Positions 1 through 7,319 of a stretch of 34,748 nucleotides of DNA are shown here, piece after piece. The DNA is taken from assembly GCA_027858915.1 (NCBI GenBank), contig JAQIBT010000060.1, forward strand, positions 1 to 34,748. Reading direction: 5' to 3'. Under the pieces are notes generated by a model. It did no database searches and was not told the origin of the DNA. It was given only the letters and a program-made list of their open reading frames with translations. Position numbers and translations under genes: made by a program. Each line of letters begins with the position of its first letter. Position 1 is the first letter of the stretch. This stretch comes from Salinisphaera sp. (GTDB lineage: Bacteria; Pseudomonadota; Gammaproteobacteria; Nevskiales; Salinisphaeraceae).

Positions 1-156
1 TCCAGAAACGCCAACTATCTGATTTATTTGCAGAATAAAGCAGATATGAAATAGAAAACTCCGGCGAATTGTGCTCTAATGTAATTCAAGCCATTGATTT
101 GCAAAAGAAACACCAAACACCGGAGTCAGACAATGCGCGCAAAAAGAAGTACGCGA

Positions 157-200
157 GGGTCAGGTCTATTTCGGTAGCGTGAGCCGGGCTCAGGTCTTGC
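157..200 (+). repeat. Tandem CAGGTCT-type short repeats (REP-like)
   Basis: CAGGTCT occurs at 161-167 and again at 191-197, 30 bases apart. The first copy sits inside GGGTCAGGTCTAT (157-169), which recurs inverted at 985-997. GGTCTATTTCGGTAGC (163-178) recurs at 2218-2233 with one mismatch, and GTCAGGTCTAT recurs at 29874-29884. Motifs of the type GGTCAGGTCTTGC are known around REP-associated tyrosine transposases, and such elements are inferred here from resemblance only. Confidence 0.45.
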
Positions 201-378
201 AATCATGCATCTCGTCCACCGTTTATATCCGCGTATTGGACGACCCGACGCACGAGCCGAGGTCGTGTGCGCACGAAACAAGACCTGCTGCTTGTGCCGC
301 TGCCTTGTTGGTTCTCTCCGCGGCCTTCGGTCGCTCTGGCGACCATGTATGAGCGGCGGCGGCGTCCGACTCCTAAAG

Positions 379-396
379 TATGGCGAAATAGCCATA
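379..396. promoter_or_regulatory. Candidate operator of the brnTA module
   Basis: A perfect inverted repeat, TATGGC (379-384), six bases, GCCATA (391-396), ends 19 bases before the brnT start codon. Ribbon-helix-helix antitoxins such as BrnA repress their own promoter by binding short inverted repeats, so this is the natural operator candidate. Assignment rests on position and symmetry only. Confidence 0.45.
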
Positions 397-415
397 TTCG
401 TGCTAGCTTTGATCT

Positions 416-706
416 ATGAAAGTGCCGAGCTTTGAATGGGATGAAGCGAAAAATACTTTAAATAAGCGGAAGCACAGGGTTTCGTTCTATGAGGCCCAGC
501 ATGCTTTCGTGGATTCTAAACGTGTCATTGCGGAAGACCGTGCTCATAGTCAGAAAGAGCAACGATACTATTGCTTCGGCTCCAATGAAGAAGGCACAGG
601 AGTTCTGACGGTTCGATTCACCTACCGTTCTGGCTATATGCGAATCATTGGCGCAGATTATTGGCGCAAAGGTAAGAGGATTTATGAACAAGCTAATTCA
701 ATATAG
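416..706 (+). CDS. brnT: BrnT family toxin (type II toxin-antitoxin, ribonuclease)
   Basis: 96 aa. The N-terminus FEWDEAKNTLNKRKHRVSF followed by EAQHAF is the hallmark of the BrnT family (DUF497), small RelE-fold ribonucleases that cut RNA and arrest growth until bound by their antitoxin. The strand VLTVRFTYRSGYMRIIGADYW matches the usual C-terminal core in which the family shows a conserved R and an IRIISAR-like segment. The length is normal. The ATG at 416 has a weak ribosome binding site. The gene overlaps the downstream antitoxin by 23 bases, giving the toxin-first order usual for brnTA, and an inverted repeat at 379-396 is a likely autoregulatory site. The pair sits between inverted GGGTCAGGTCTAT repeats and next to a truncated gene, so it looks like an acquired module. 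Confidence 0.87.
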   Translation: MKVPSFEWDEAKNTLNKRKHRVSFYEAQHAFVDSKRVIAEDRAHSQKEQRYYCFGSNEEGTGVLTVRFTYRSGYMRIIGADYWRKGKRIYEQANSI

Positions 707-920
707 CGAAGAAGAGCTTGGTGAAATCAGGCTGGTAGCCGACTTTCTGCCGTCCCCGGAAGACTTGGCGTTCAAGAATAAGCAAACAAAGATAACCATT
801 TCGCTAAGCTCCGAGAGTGTCGACTTTTTCAAGGACGCGGCACGTGAGCATCATATGCAGTATCAGACAATGATCAGGAAACTGCTTGATGAGTATGTCG
901 CGCGACAAAAAGATCGCTAA
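684..920 (+). CDS. brnA: BrnA-like ribbon-helix-helix antitoxin
   Basis: 78 aa from the ATG at 684, preceded by AAGAGGA at a good distance. An in-frame TTG at 648 would add 12 residues but lies deep inside brnT and has no ribosome binding site. The C-terminal half (KITISLSSES then VDFFKDAARE and YQTMIRKLLDEYVARQ) is a ribbon-helix-helix DNA-binding domain of the kind seen in BrnA/CopG antitoxins; the N-terminal half, rich in acidic residues, would wrap the toxin. It is expected to neutralise BrnT and repress the shared promoter. Translational coupling with brnT through the 23-base overlap is likely. Confidence is high for an antitoxin, slightly lower for the BrnA name. Confidence 0.82.
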   Translation: MNKLIQYSEEELGEIRLVADFLPSPEDLAFKNKQTKITISLSSESVDFFKDAAREHHMQYQTMIRKLLDEYVARQKDR

Positions 921-1361
921 AAAATCGTATATGGCCGCCTCCCGCAACCGATAGGTTCCGGAGCGGCAATGGAGAGGTACGATGATAGACCTGACCCCGC
1001 AGCCTGATATGAACATGCCATAGGTGCCGACGGCGCCTGCGGCCAGCGCCCAGAGGTCGCGCGGGCCGCTCCATGTGGGCACGGCGACGATGAACGTAGC
1101 GGCCAGCATGAACCACATGATCTTGGCGTTGCCCTTGTGACGGCGTACAAGATGAATGCGCAGCACGATCAATATCGCGATCGCAGCCGCCACCCAGCTT
1201 TGGAACATGATGAACTGCAGCGCGAAGGCCACGTTCGCGGCCAGCAACCGTACGAACAGCCTGTCGTCGCGCTTGTTGGCAAAGCCAATCACGCAAAGGA
1301 TGAGCGCGACCAGGCCGAACAGCTGGCCGACAATCCAGCGGGTGGTGGCGATATCGTGCAT
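804..1361 (-). pseudogene. YgjV-family inner membrane protein, 3' truncated
   Basis: The frame starts at ATG 1361 (AGGA upstream). Residues 1-121 look like the YgjV (Imp-YgjV) family of small multi-spanning inner membrane proteins: hydrophobic helices at about 7-27, 37-65, 80-95 and 103-118. Similarity stops near residue 121, at base 998. From there the frame runs through one GGGTCAGGTCTAT copy and then antisense to brnA, giving about 64 non-family residues rich in charged and cysteine residues. The family usually has 165-185 aa, so about the last third of the original protein is missing. The missing end is not found in the 156 bases left of the other repeat copy. The remaining product, if made, is probably non-functional. 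The function of YgjV is unknown. Confidence 0.65.
985..998 (-). repeat. Inverted copy of GGGTCAGGTCTAT at the ygjV break point
   Basis: ATAGACCTGACCC at 985-997 is the exact reverse complement of 157-169. It lies precisely where the ygjV reading loses family similarity. The two copies enclose brnTA (841 bases outer edge to outer edge). Confidence 0.6.
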
Positions 1362-1535
1362 GGGCTGTTCCTGGCCTCGATCTACGTCAGCGCGTCAATC
1401 TGTCGTAGCCAGGTCTTTTGATCAAGTGGATTGTCGACCTGTCGGAACACAGCCTGGCCTGGCGACAAGGTTGGCGCACCACGCCGAATGCTTGCGATAT
1501 TATCTTTCAGCGCGGCGATTTGCAGCCGCCGGCGA

Positions 1536-1549
1536 GACCCTGCAGGGTC
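1536..1549. promoter_or_regulatory. 14-base perfect palindrome before the GST gene
   Basis: GACCCTGCAGGGTC reads the same on both strands and ends 19 bases before the GST start codon, just ahead of its GAGGAG ribosome binding site. It could be an operator or an RNA hairpin in the leader. The rest of the 1362-1568 spacer between ygjV and the GST gene shows no gene; the promoters of both divergent genes must lie there. Confidence 0.3.
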
Positions 1550-1568
1550 AAGATTGAGGAGAACACAT

Positions 1569-2192
1569 ATGTTCGAGATCTGGGGCCGGAACAATTCGGT
1601 GAACGTCCAGAAGGTGCTCTGGTGTTGCGAAGAACTGGGGCTGGAATATCAGCGTATCGACGCGGGCGGGGCATTCGGCCGCACCGGTGATTCCGATTAT
1701 CTGGCATTGAATCCTGGCGGGCTTGTGCCGACATTGGTCGATGACGGGTTTGCGCTCTGGGAATCCAACGCGATAACGCGCTATATCGCACGTCGATACG
1801 GCGAGGGGCGCTTGCTGCCAGACGGCTTTCAGGCAGAGGCGCTAATCGATCAGTGGATGGACTGGCAGACGATCTCGGTATGGCCGCGATTTCGGCCTAC
1901 TTTCATGGGCCTAGTCCGCACGCCCGAGGCCGAGCGCAACCACGAAGCCATCGCCGACGGCATCGCCGGGACCGGACAACTTCTGCACCTGCTGGATGCA
2001 CATCTGGCGGACCGCGACTATCTGCTCGGAGCGCACTTCACGCTGGCCGATATCCCACTCGGCGCAACAGCCTATCGCTGGTTTGGGCTCGATATTGAAC
2101 GCCCGACTCTGCCGAATCTTGAGGCCTGGTACGAGCGGCTGTGTCAACGTGACGCTTATGCTCGCACCATCACATCGATACCGCTGACGTGA
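1569..2192 (+). CDS. Glutathione S-transferase family protein
   Basis: 207 aa. The ATG at 1569 has GAGGAG eight bases upstream; an in-frame start at 1431 would add 46 poorly conserved residues and is not needed. Residues 1-80 form the thioredoxin-like glutathione-binding domain: an N-terminal strand FEIWGRNNSVNVQKV with S10/N12 near the usual active-site position, the cis-proline segment LVPTL (P54), and the glutathione-binding W-E-S-NAI motif (E65, S66). Residues 90-200 form the helical domain, with the conserved FTLADIPLGA N-capping box. These enzymes conjugate or reduce electrophiles with glutathione in the cytoplasm. The gene stands alone; the substrate cannot be predicted. Confidence 0.9.
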   Translation: MFEIWGRNNSVNVQKVLWCCEELGLEYQRIDAGGAFGRTGDSDYLALNPGGLVPTLVDDGFALWESNAITRYIARRYGEGRLLPDGFQAEALIDQWMDWQTISVWPRFRPTFMGLVRTPEAERNHEAIADGIAGTGQLLHLLDAHLADRDYLLGAHFTLADIPLGATAYRWFGLDIERPTLPNLEAWYERLCQRDAYARTITSIPLT

Positions 2193-2718
2193 CGCCGCGC
2201 CAACCGGGGAGCGTTGGGGTCTATTTCGGCAGCATTTCCAAAGCCCCCCTGCAATCCATCGATGCATTGGGCTGCCCGACGCCTAGTTGTTTTTTTGGGA
2301 CACTACCGCAACTGGCATCGCTGAAACAACCGTTGGCTTAATTTCTGCAGCCGGAAACGCGGCGCGCTACGCCCAAGGGGATGGAATACAGACAAATCAA
2401 TCGAGGCGACGCGAGGCTTTTGCTCACTTTTGTTTGGACAAGCAAACGAAAGCGAGTCGCGCTGCAGCGTGAAACAATAGTTTCGCTAGACTCGTGAGTG
2501 CTGAAAGACACGGCGTGGTGTTTGGCATGCGATATTATCGCTGTGCCGGCCGCCGACGACCACGCCATGAGCGCTGAACAGCCTTAACTTGGCGCCATTC
2601 CGCTCTGTCCGCGATGCCGTCAAAAAAGCCTCGACTCGATCCACCGCAACGATAAGCAAGAAATGATCAGAACCGGTTACACCGGACGGTCTCTCAAATC
2701 CTTCAAGCTGGCGGAAGA
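2193..2718. other. 526-base spacer without a recognisable gene
   Basis: Short open frames exist on both strands but none has a recognisable domain or ribosome binding site. GGTCTATTTCGGCAGC at 2218-2233 repeats 163-178 with one mismatch. The stretch becomes AT-richer toward the methyltransferase remnant that follows, in line with a patch of acquired DNA. Confidence 0.5.
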
Positions 2719-3547
2719 ATGAATTACATTAAATCGCTTTTTAACCGAAAGAAAACGGAAACTCAAGCGAACGGTGCAAGACGAGAAATGTCCACGAGCT
2801 TGTCAGACAACCAGGAATATCCCCAAGTATGCATTGACGCGAGTCGGAATTATAGATTGTTCAATAATTTCAGACGAAATTCAGTCTACAATTCTATTCT
2901 GGAGCATGTCTCTAAAGAGCAAGGCGCCGAGTATCTAGAAATAATATCCGATGATTTAAGTATTATCTCATCAATGTAAAGAATTCAAGAAAAATGATCG
3001 GTGGGGAAACCCGAGAACTTACGAATACCCCGGCATTGGCAGCGTCTCTCCGTCCACATTGCGCTACGTCAAAATCCTGTCAGATATAAAACAACATTTT
3101 GGAACGGTCGACAACTTTGACATTTGTGAAATAGGCGTCGGGTATGGCGGACAATGCCGAATAATCAACGCCTACTCCAAGCCTGCCACCTATTGTCTGG
3201 TCGACATTCACCCTGCTCTAGGACTCGCGCGGCGGTTCCTGGATAACTACGTTCTGAATTCGGTACTTTCCTATAAAACAATGAATGAACTCGCCGGACG
3301 GTGCTATGATTTAGTCATAAGCAACTACGCCTTCAGCGAACTGCCGCGCGATGTGCAAAATAAATATCTAGATAAAGTTATTTTGAATTCCGCGCCGGGT
3401 TATATCACCTATAACGATATAAATCCTAAAGAGTTCAACTCCCATACGGCGGCGGAATTAATCCAACTGATCCCCGGGGCACGAATTTTTAAAGAGCGAC
3501 CTCTTACGCATCCCGGGAACTGCATAATTGTGTGGGCCAATGCCTAG
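2719..3547 (+). pseudogene. Putative sugar O-methyltransferase (NanM type), frameshifted
   Basis: Two consecutive frames together encode about 276 aa of one protein. The first (2719-2979) carries the typical N-terminal region DASRNYRLFNNFRRN, then ILEHVSKEQGAEYLEII. The second frame is open from 2960 and reads KEFKKNDRWGNPRTYEYPGI, then the SAM-binding strand DICEIGVGYGGQCRII, VISNYAFSEL and the end LTHPGNCIIVW. These are marks of the putative sugar O-methyltransferase family found in surface-polysaccharide loci. The frame changes by +1 between about 2957 and 2979, where both frames hold nearby stops (TAA at 2957 and 2977). One inserted or two lost bases, or a sequencing error, would explain it. 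Base composition is clearly AT-richer than the flanks and no polysaccharide genes are adjacent, so this is probably a decayed transferred gene. Confidence 0.75.
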
Positions 3548-3585
3548 AACGAGCGCTGGCGCCTTGGAACGAACAGGTAGCATCG

Positions 3586-3650
3586 GGGTCTTGTGTGGTG
3601 CGTCAAGAAACGAGCGCTATGTTTTGTATTGTGCGCACGGAACAAGACCC
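3586..3650. repeat. Long-range inverted repeat, REP-like
   Basis: GGGTCTTGT (3586-3594) pairs perfectly with ACAAGACCC (3642-3650) across 47 bases. GCTGGCGCC (3555-3563) and CTGGCGCC (3650-3657) are direct copies flanking it, and ACGAGCGCT occurs at 3549-3557 and 3610-3618. A related 20-base string, TGTGCGCACGAAACAAGACC near 265-284, matches 3630-3649 with one mismatch. The arrangement recalls REP-type or other small palindromic elements. No U-run follows, so it is not a standard terminator for the convergent genes on either side. Confidence 0.4.
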
Positions 3651-3677
3651 TGGCGCCTCCTCGCGCGGCCTATTCGG

Positions 3678-4625
3678 CTAGCTGCGTATCGCGGGCCCCG
3701 TTATACCCGACGGAAAAAAGCATTCCTTAACCAGCCCTGTCGAATAGCCGCGTGTGATGTGGGCTCGCTCGCGATATAGATCGTCGGCAAGGAGCATACG
3801 GTGCAGCTTCGTCAGGTTATAAAAAGGGACCGCCGGACAGAGATGATGCTCGAGGTGATAGTTGACGTTGTGTGGGGCGAAGAACCAGCGTTCCCAGAAA
3901 TAGGGTTTGACGGTGCGCGTGCTTGAAAGCTCATGATCGTAGTCCATGCTTCCGAAATGCTCGGCGACGCTGCGAACGTGCTGGAACATGAATAGGAAGG
4001 TCATAAAAGGCACAACCCAGTACAGCAGCAGCCCAATCCAGCTGCCCGTTACAGCGACGATTGAGAGGATGGCCAGATAAAATACAATCCGTAAGCCTGT
4101 ATACGCTTTGGTGGGTTTTGTGGTTTCTGATAATTGCCGCAGAATTCGGCGCAAATCGCGTACCGTGTTGATCGCGAAGATATAGCCAAGCAGGTTTACG
4201 ATCCCGAACGACAACCTCTGCGGGAAGGAAAACTGTGCGGTGCCTTTTTTGACCATCCAGTCGGGATCGCTGTCCGTGTTGGTGTGCCGATGGTGGGCGA
4301 GATGATTATGCCGATAGCCGTCGACGGTAGCCATGATAGGCCACGCGACGAAAATGTCGCCAAGCAATTCGGCTAGAAACCGATGTCGCTTCAGGAACCG
4401 GTAATGCGCCACCTCGTGCATCAGCACGCCAAGAGCGTGCATGCGCCCGGCGATGATCATGATGGCCCCAAGATAAACCAGGGGATGCGATAGATGACTG
4501 CTTACGGCGATTGCAGCGGCGATGACGCCCCAATCCATCAGGCAGGCGGCCACCGTTCGCCACGGCGTCAATATAGAAAGCTGCTTGAGATATTTCGGAT
4601 CTATCGCATGGATTTTGGTCTTCAT
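3678..4625 (-). CDS. Membrane fatty acid desaturase
   Basis: 315 aa from the ATG at 4625, with GGGAG nine bases upstream; a longer frame to 4715 adds an unlikely basic segment. The three histidine boxes of the membrane desaturase/hydroxylase family are present: HEVAH at 70-74, HLAHH at 108-112 (within HNHLAHHRHTN) and HLEHH at 257-261 (within HNVNYHLEHH). They bind the di-iron centre that inserts a double bond, or a hydroxyl, into an acyl chain using oxygen. Hydrophobic segments at about 25-70, 85-105, 135-155 and 175-215 fit the four-helix membrane topology. The gene is monocistronic. Substrate and regioselectivity are unknown; some relatives act on sphingolipid or carotenoid-like substrates. 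Confidence 0.88.
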   Translation of the reverse strand: MKTKIHAIDPKYLKQLSILTPWRTVAACLMDWGVIAAAIAVSSHLSHPLVYLGAIMIIAGRMHALGVLMHEVAHYRFLKRHRFLAELLGDIFVAWPIMATVDGYRHNHLAHHRHTNTDSDPDWMVKKGTAQFSFPQRLSFGIVNLLGYIFAINTVRDLRRILRQLSETTKPTKAYTGLRIVFYLAILSIVAVTGSWIGLLLYWVVPFMTFLFMFQHVRSVAEHFGSMDYDHELSSTRTVKPYFWERWFFAPHNVNYHLEHHLCPAVPFYNLTKLHRMLLADDLYRERAHITRGYSTGLVKECFFPSGITGPAIRS

Positions 4626-4806
4626 GACTCGTGCTCCCGTATTCTTGAACAACACGAAGAGCGCAGATGCCCTGGAATAAGGCAAGGCCGCGAACGCGCG
4701 CCGCTGGGCGGACAACGCGGATATCGGCCATATCTAGAGAATATTTAGCTGTTTGACGCCGACCGACTGCCCAAGCCGCTCGAATGGGCTGCGTGGCCCT
4801 CGCCGT

Positions 4807-5322
4807 CTAGCGTTTGCGGCGCGAGGCGACGCGGGCGAGGCCTTCGATCCATTCCTGGTGCTTATTGAGCATAGGGTTGGGCGTCGCAGTGGCCATGTTG
4901 CGCGCCGGGGCGCCGTTCTGGGTTTCCTGGGTCAGCAGACGAACGCGGTTGTCGGGCAAGGCTTCGAATAGCCAGGCGTGGTAAACATCCAGCTGTTCTT
5001 CGGGCTCGCCGTCGACCCAGCCGTGCCAGGCAATGCGGGCCGGGGTGTTGCCATCAGCGCGTTCCAGTTCGGTCACTTCGGCCTGGACGGGCAAATCGAA
5101 GGTGACGAACTGAAAACGCAGGTCGACGTTGAGAAAGGGCGGCTCACCGTTATGGAATTGAATATCCGTCGCATTGTCATATTGCTCGGCCCAGGTTCGG
5201 GTATCGATAAGCGTATCGAGCACGGTGTTGGGGTCGAGATCAGTGATGACGATTTCGTTGGACACGAAGTTATCGGCGAAACCGGGTACAAGGTCGTCGG
5301 GCCAGTGGATACTGTGCTGCAT
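4807..5322 (-). CDS. SRPBCC (START-like) domain protein
   Basis: 171 aa from the ATG at 5322 (GGAG ten bases upstream); an ATG at 5340 would add six residues. The order of strands and helices (NEIVITDLDPNTVLDTLID, the WAEQYDNA segment, DLRFQFVTFDLPVQAEVTEL, ARIAWHGW, AWLFEALPDNRVRLLTQETQNG and a long C-terminal helix) fits the SRPBCC/polyketide-cyclase-like fold, with a hydrophobic cavity for a lipid or small ligand. Members of this type are cytosolic and mostly uncharacterised. It lies 134 bases downstream of the TRAP genes on the same strand, so it may be read through from them. The fold is fairly sure; the function is unknown. Confidence 0.75.
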   Translation of the reverse strand: MQHSIHWPDDLVPGFADNFVSNEIVITDLDPNTVLDTLIDTRTWAEQYDNATDIQFHNGEPPFLNVDLRFQFVTFDLPVQAEVTELERADGNTPARIAWHGWVDGEPEEQLDVYHAWLFEALPDNRVRLLTQETQNGAPARNMATATPNPMLNKHQEWIEGLARVASRRKR

Positions 5323-5455
5323 GAGGTGCTTGCTCCGCATTGGGTCTGGTGACGCTGGCTCGATTGATCAACGCGCCTCGAACGAGGCTATCGTTGTCGC
5401 GCCGCCGTTGGGTAATCTGCCGGCGCCTTACGTCAAGAATCGTACAGGCGCTGTT

Positions 5456-6760
5456 TCAGGCGTGGCTCATCATCCGCGGCAGCCAGGTTGCAATCATCGG
5501 GAACACGGTGATGATGGCAGCCGCGGCCAGCAGGATCAGAAAGAAAGGGATCGCGGCTCGGGCAATCGTCAAGCTATCGCGCCCGGTCAGGCCTTGCAAT
5601 ACGAACAGGTTGAAACCGACCGGCGGCGTGATCTGTGCCATTTCGACGGCGATGACCAGAAATATGCCAAACCACAACAGATCGATACCGGCGGCTTGAA
5701 CCATGGGCAGGACAACGGAAGTCGTCAGTACCACGACCGAGATGCCGTCGAGAAAGCAGCCCAGGACCAGAAACAGAAGCATCAAGGCGGCCAGCAGCCC
5801 ATACATCGGCAGGTGCAGGCTCACGATCGCCTGTGCCAGAGCACTGGGCAAACCGGTATAACCCATGGCGGCTGTGAGCACCGACGCGCCGGCGAGGATG
5901 AATCCGATCATGCACGACGTGCGCGTGGCCGAGGTCAGGCTGTCGCGAAACGAGGTCCAGGTGAGCGCGCGGGTCAGAGCAGAAAGCACGAGCGCGCCGG
6001 CCACACCGAAGGCCGCTGACTCGGTCGGCGTAGCAAGACCGGCGTAGATCGAACCGATCACCAGAATAATGAGCGCGAACACCGACAACAGCCGCGTGCT
6101 GCCGCGCAATTTCTCGCCCAGCGATGTGGCAGGCTCGGCTGCCGGCGCGTGGCTAGGGTTGAGCAGCGACCAGATAATCACGTAGCTCATGAACATCAGG
6201 ATCAGCAGCACGCCGGGCAGTATCCCGGCCATGAACAGCCGCGCGATGGAAACCTGAGCGGAAATACCGTAGACGATGAGCATGATTGACGGCGGAATCA
6301 GCAGCCCGAGCGTGCCCGAACCCGCTAGCGTGCCGATGATCATGCGGTCGTAATAACCGCGCTCGGTCAATTCCGGATAGGACATGCGTCCGATCGTGGC
6401 GCAGGTCGCCGCGGAAGAGCCCGAAACGGCGGCAAACAGTCCGCTGCCCACGACGTTCACGTGCAGCAGCCGGCCGGGCAGACGCCCGAGCCACGGCGCC
6501 AGACCGGCGAACATGTCTTCTGACAGGCGGGAATGGAACAAAATCTCGCCCATCCAGATGAACAGCGGCAACGGGGCCAGCGACCAGGTCGAGATCGAGC
6601 CCCAGACCGAACTGCCCAGAACCAGTTGCGGCGGCGTTGAAGTAAAAACAGCGAGTGCGACATAGCCGGTCGCCAACAGCGAAATCGCCACCCACAGACC
6701 GCTGCCCAACAACACGAAAAGCACGATTATCAGCACGGCCCCGATCTGCAGTAGGCTCAT
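5456..6760 (-). CDS. dctM: TRAP transporter large permease subunit (DctM family)
   Basis: 434 aa, the normal size for DctM. It is almost entirely membrane-spanning (about 12 helices) and has family landmarks such as SGSSAATCATIGRMSYPEL, ERGYYDRMIIGTLAGSGTLG, LLIPPSIMLIVYG, and near the end ITPPVGFNLFVLQGLTGRD. With DctQ it forms the sodium-driven inner-membrane part of a tripartite ATP-independent periplasmic transporter; DctM is the ion-coupled channel. Its ATG overlaps the dctQ stop codon by four bases (ATGA), so translation is coupled. No frameshift or missing segment is seen. Confidence 0.95.
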   Translation of the reverse strand: MSLLQIGAVLIIVLFVLLGSGLWVAISLLATGYVALAVFTSTPPQLVLGSSVWGSISTWSLAPLPLFIWMGEILFHSRLSEDMFAGLAPWLGRLPGRLLHVNVVGSGLFAAVSGSSAATCATIGRMSYPELTERGYYDRMIIGTLAGSGTLGLLIPPSIMLIVYGISAQVSIARLFMAGILPGVLLILMFMSYVIIWSLLNPSHAPAAEPATSLGEKLRGSTRLLSVFALIILVIGSIYAGLATPTESAAFGVAGALVLSALTRALTWTSFRDSLTSATRTSCMIGFILAGASVLTAAMGYTGLPSALAQAIVSLHLPMYGLLAALMLLFLVLGCFLDGISVVVLTTSVVLPMVQAAGIDLLWFGIFLVIAVEMAQITPPVGFNLFVLQGLTGRDSLTIARAAIPFFLILLAAAAIITVFPMIATWLPRMMSHA

Positions 6761-7299
6761 GCCGGACCTGCGTCGTCGGAAGCCGTCGCCAGGGCGTCCC
6801 CATCACGATACGCCGGCACCTGCCCACACAGCGTGGCGATCAACAGCTCCACCAGCGCCAGCGTCATCACGGCCAGCCCGAACGCCATGCTGGACTGCGG
6901 TATCCACATGGGAATCGCCAACAGCCCCGACGATACACTGTCGAACTTATAGGAGTTCATGACCTGTCCGAGGCTTGACCAGGCCAGATAAGCGACCAGC
7001 ACCGTTGCCCATACCAGACACCACAGCTCCAGGATATGCCGCGTCCGAGGCCCCAACCGCGATGCGAACAGCTCAACCCGGATATGGCCCCCGGAACGCA
7101 GCGTAGGCGCCAGCGCCAGAAAAGTGGACGCCGCGACCAGATAGCCCGCGATGGCATTCGCCGAGGGCACCACTATTCCCAGAAAACGCCCGATTGCGCC
7201 CGCCAGAATCACGATCGCAATCGAAGCCAGACAAGCGGCCGACAGCACGGCGCACAGGCCGTAAAGTCCCTTCAGAATTCGTTGCAATATCCTGATCAC
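6757..7299 (-). CDS. dctQ: TRAP transporter small permease subunit (DctQ family)
   Basis: 180 aa with four predicted membrane helices (about 15-38, 50-72, 90-112 and 135-160), the DctQ layout. Landmarks are the GGHIRVELFASRLGPRTRHILEL region after helix 2 and WIPQSSMAFGLAVMTLALVELLI near the end. The start codon is GTG at 7299, 20 bases after the dctP stop, with only a weak ribosome binding site. The subunit scaffolds the large permease in the inner membrane. It stands in the usual P-Q-M order. Confidence 0.93.
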   Translation of the reverse strand: MIRILQRILKGLYGLCAVLSAACLASIAIVILAGAIGRFLGIVVPSANAIAGYLVAASTFLALAPTLRSGGHIRVELFASRLGPRTRHILELWCLVWATVLVAYLAWSSLGQVMNSYKFDSVSSGLLAIPMWIPQSSMAFGLAVMTLALVELLIATLCGQVPAYRDGDALATASDDAGPA

Positions 7300-7319
7300 G
7301 ACGTTCTACAAGCGCTCGG

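Larger units (their letters stand above)
1..415. other. Gene-free left end with repeat motifs and possible insertion-sequence debris
   Basis: No convincing gene is visible. The first 130 bases are AT-richer than the rest and hold a 7-base inverted repeat (ACTCCGG at 58-64, CCGGAGT at 120-126). A very short frame opens at 133 (MRAKRSTRGSGLFR, then stop). Its first residues look like the start of some transposases, so it may be an insertion-sequence remnant; this is only a guess. From 157 on there are CAGGTCT-type short repeats, and 379-396 holds an inverted repeat just before brnT. Longer open frames here have no domain and no good ribosome binding site. Confidence 0.4.

Noticed and set aside
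126-395. Basic open frame on the minus strand and an overlapping plus-strand frame at 205-435
   Set aside because: No domain, poor ribosome binding sites, arginine-rich composition expected of random frames in GC-rich DNA, and overlap with the brnT promoter.
2957-2979. Programmed ribosomal frameshift in the sugar methyltransferase
   Set aside because: No slippery sequence or RF2-like shift site is visible and a +1 shift is needed; decay or sequencing error is simpler.
5174-6019. Plus-strand frame opposite the SRPBCC and dctM genes
   Set aside because: Shadow of real genes with well-supported families; no initiation signal.
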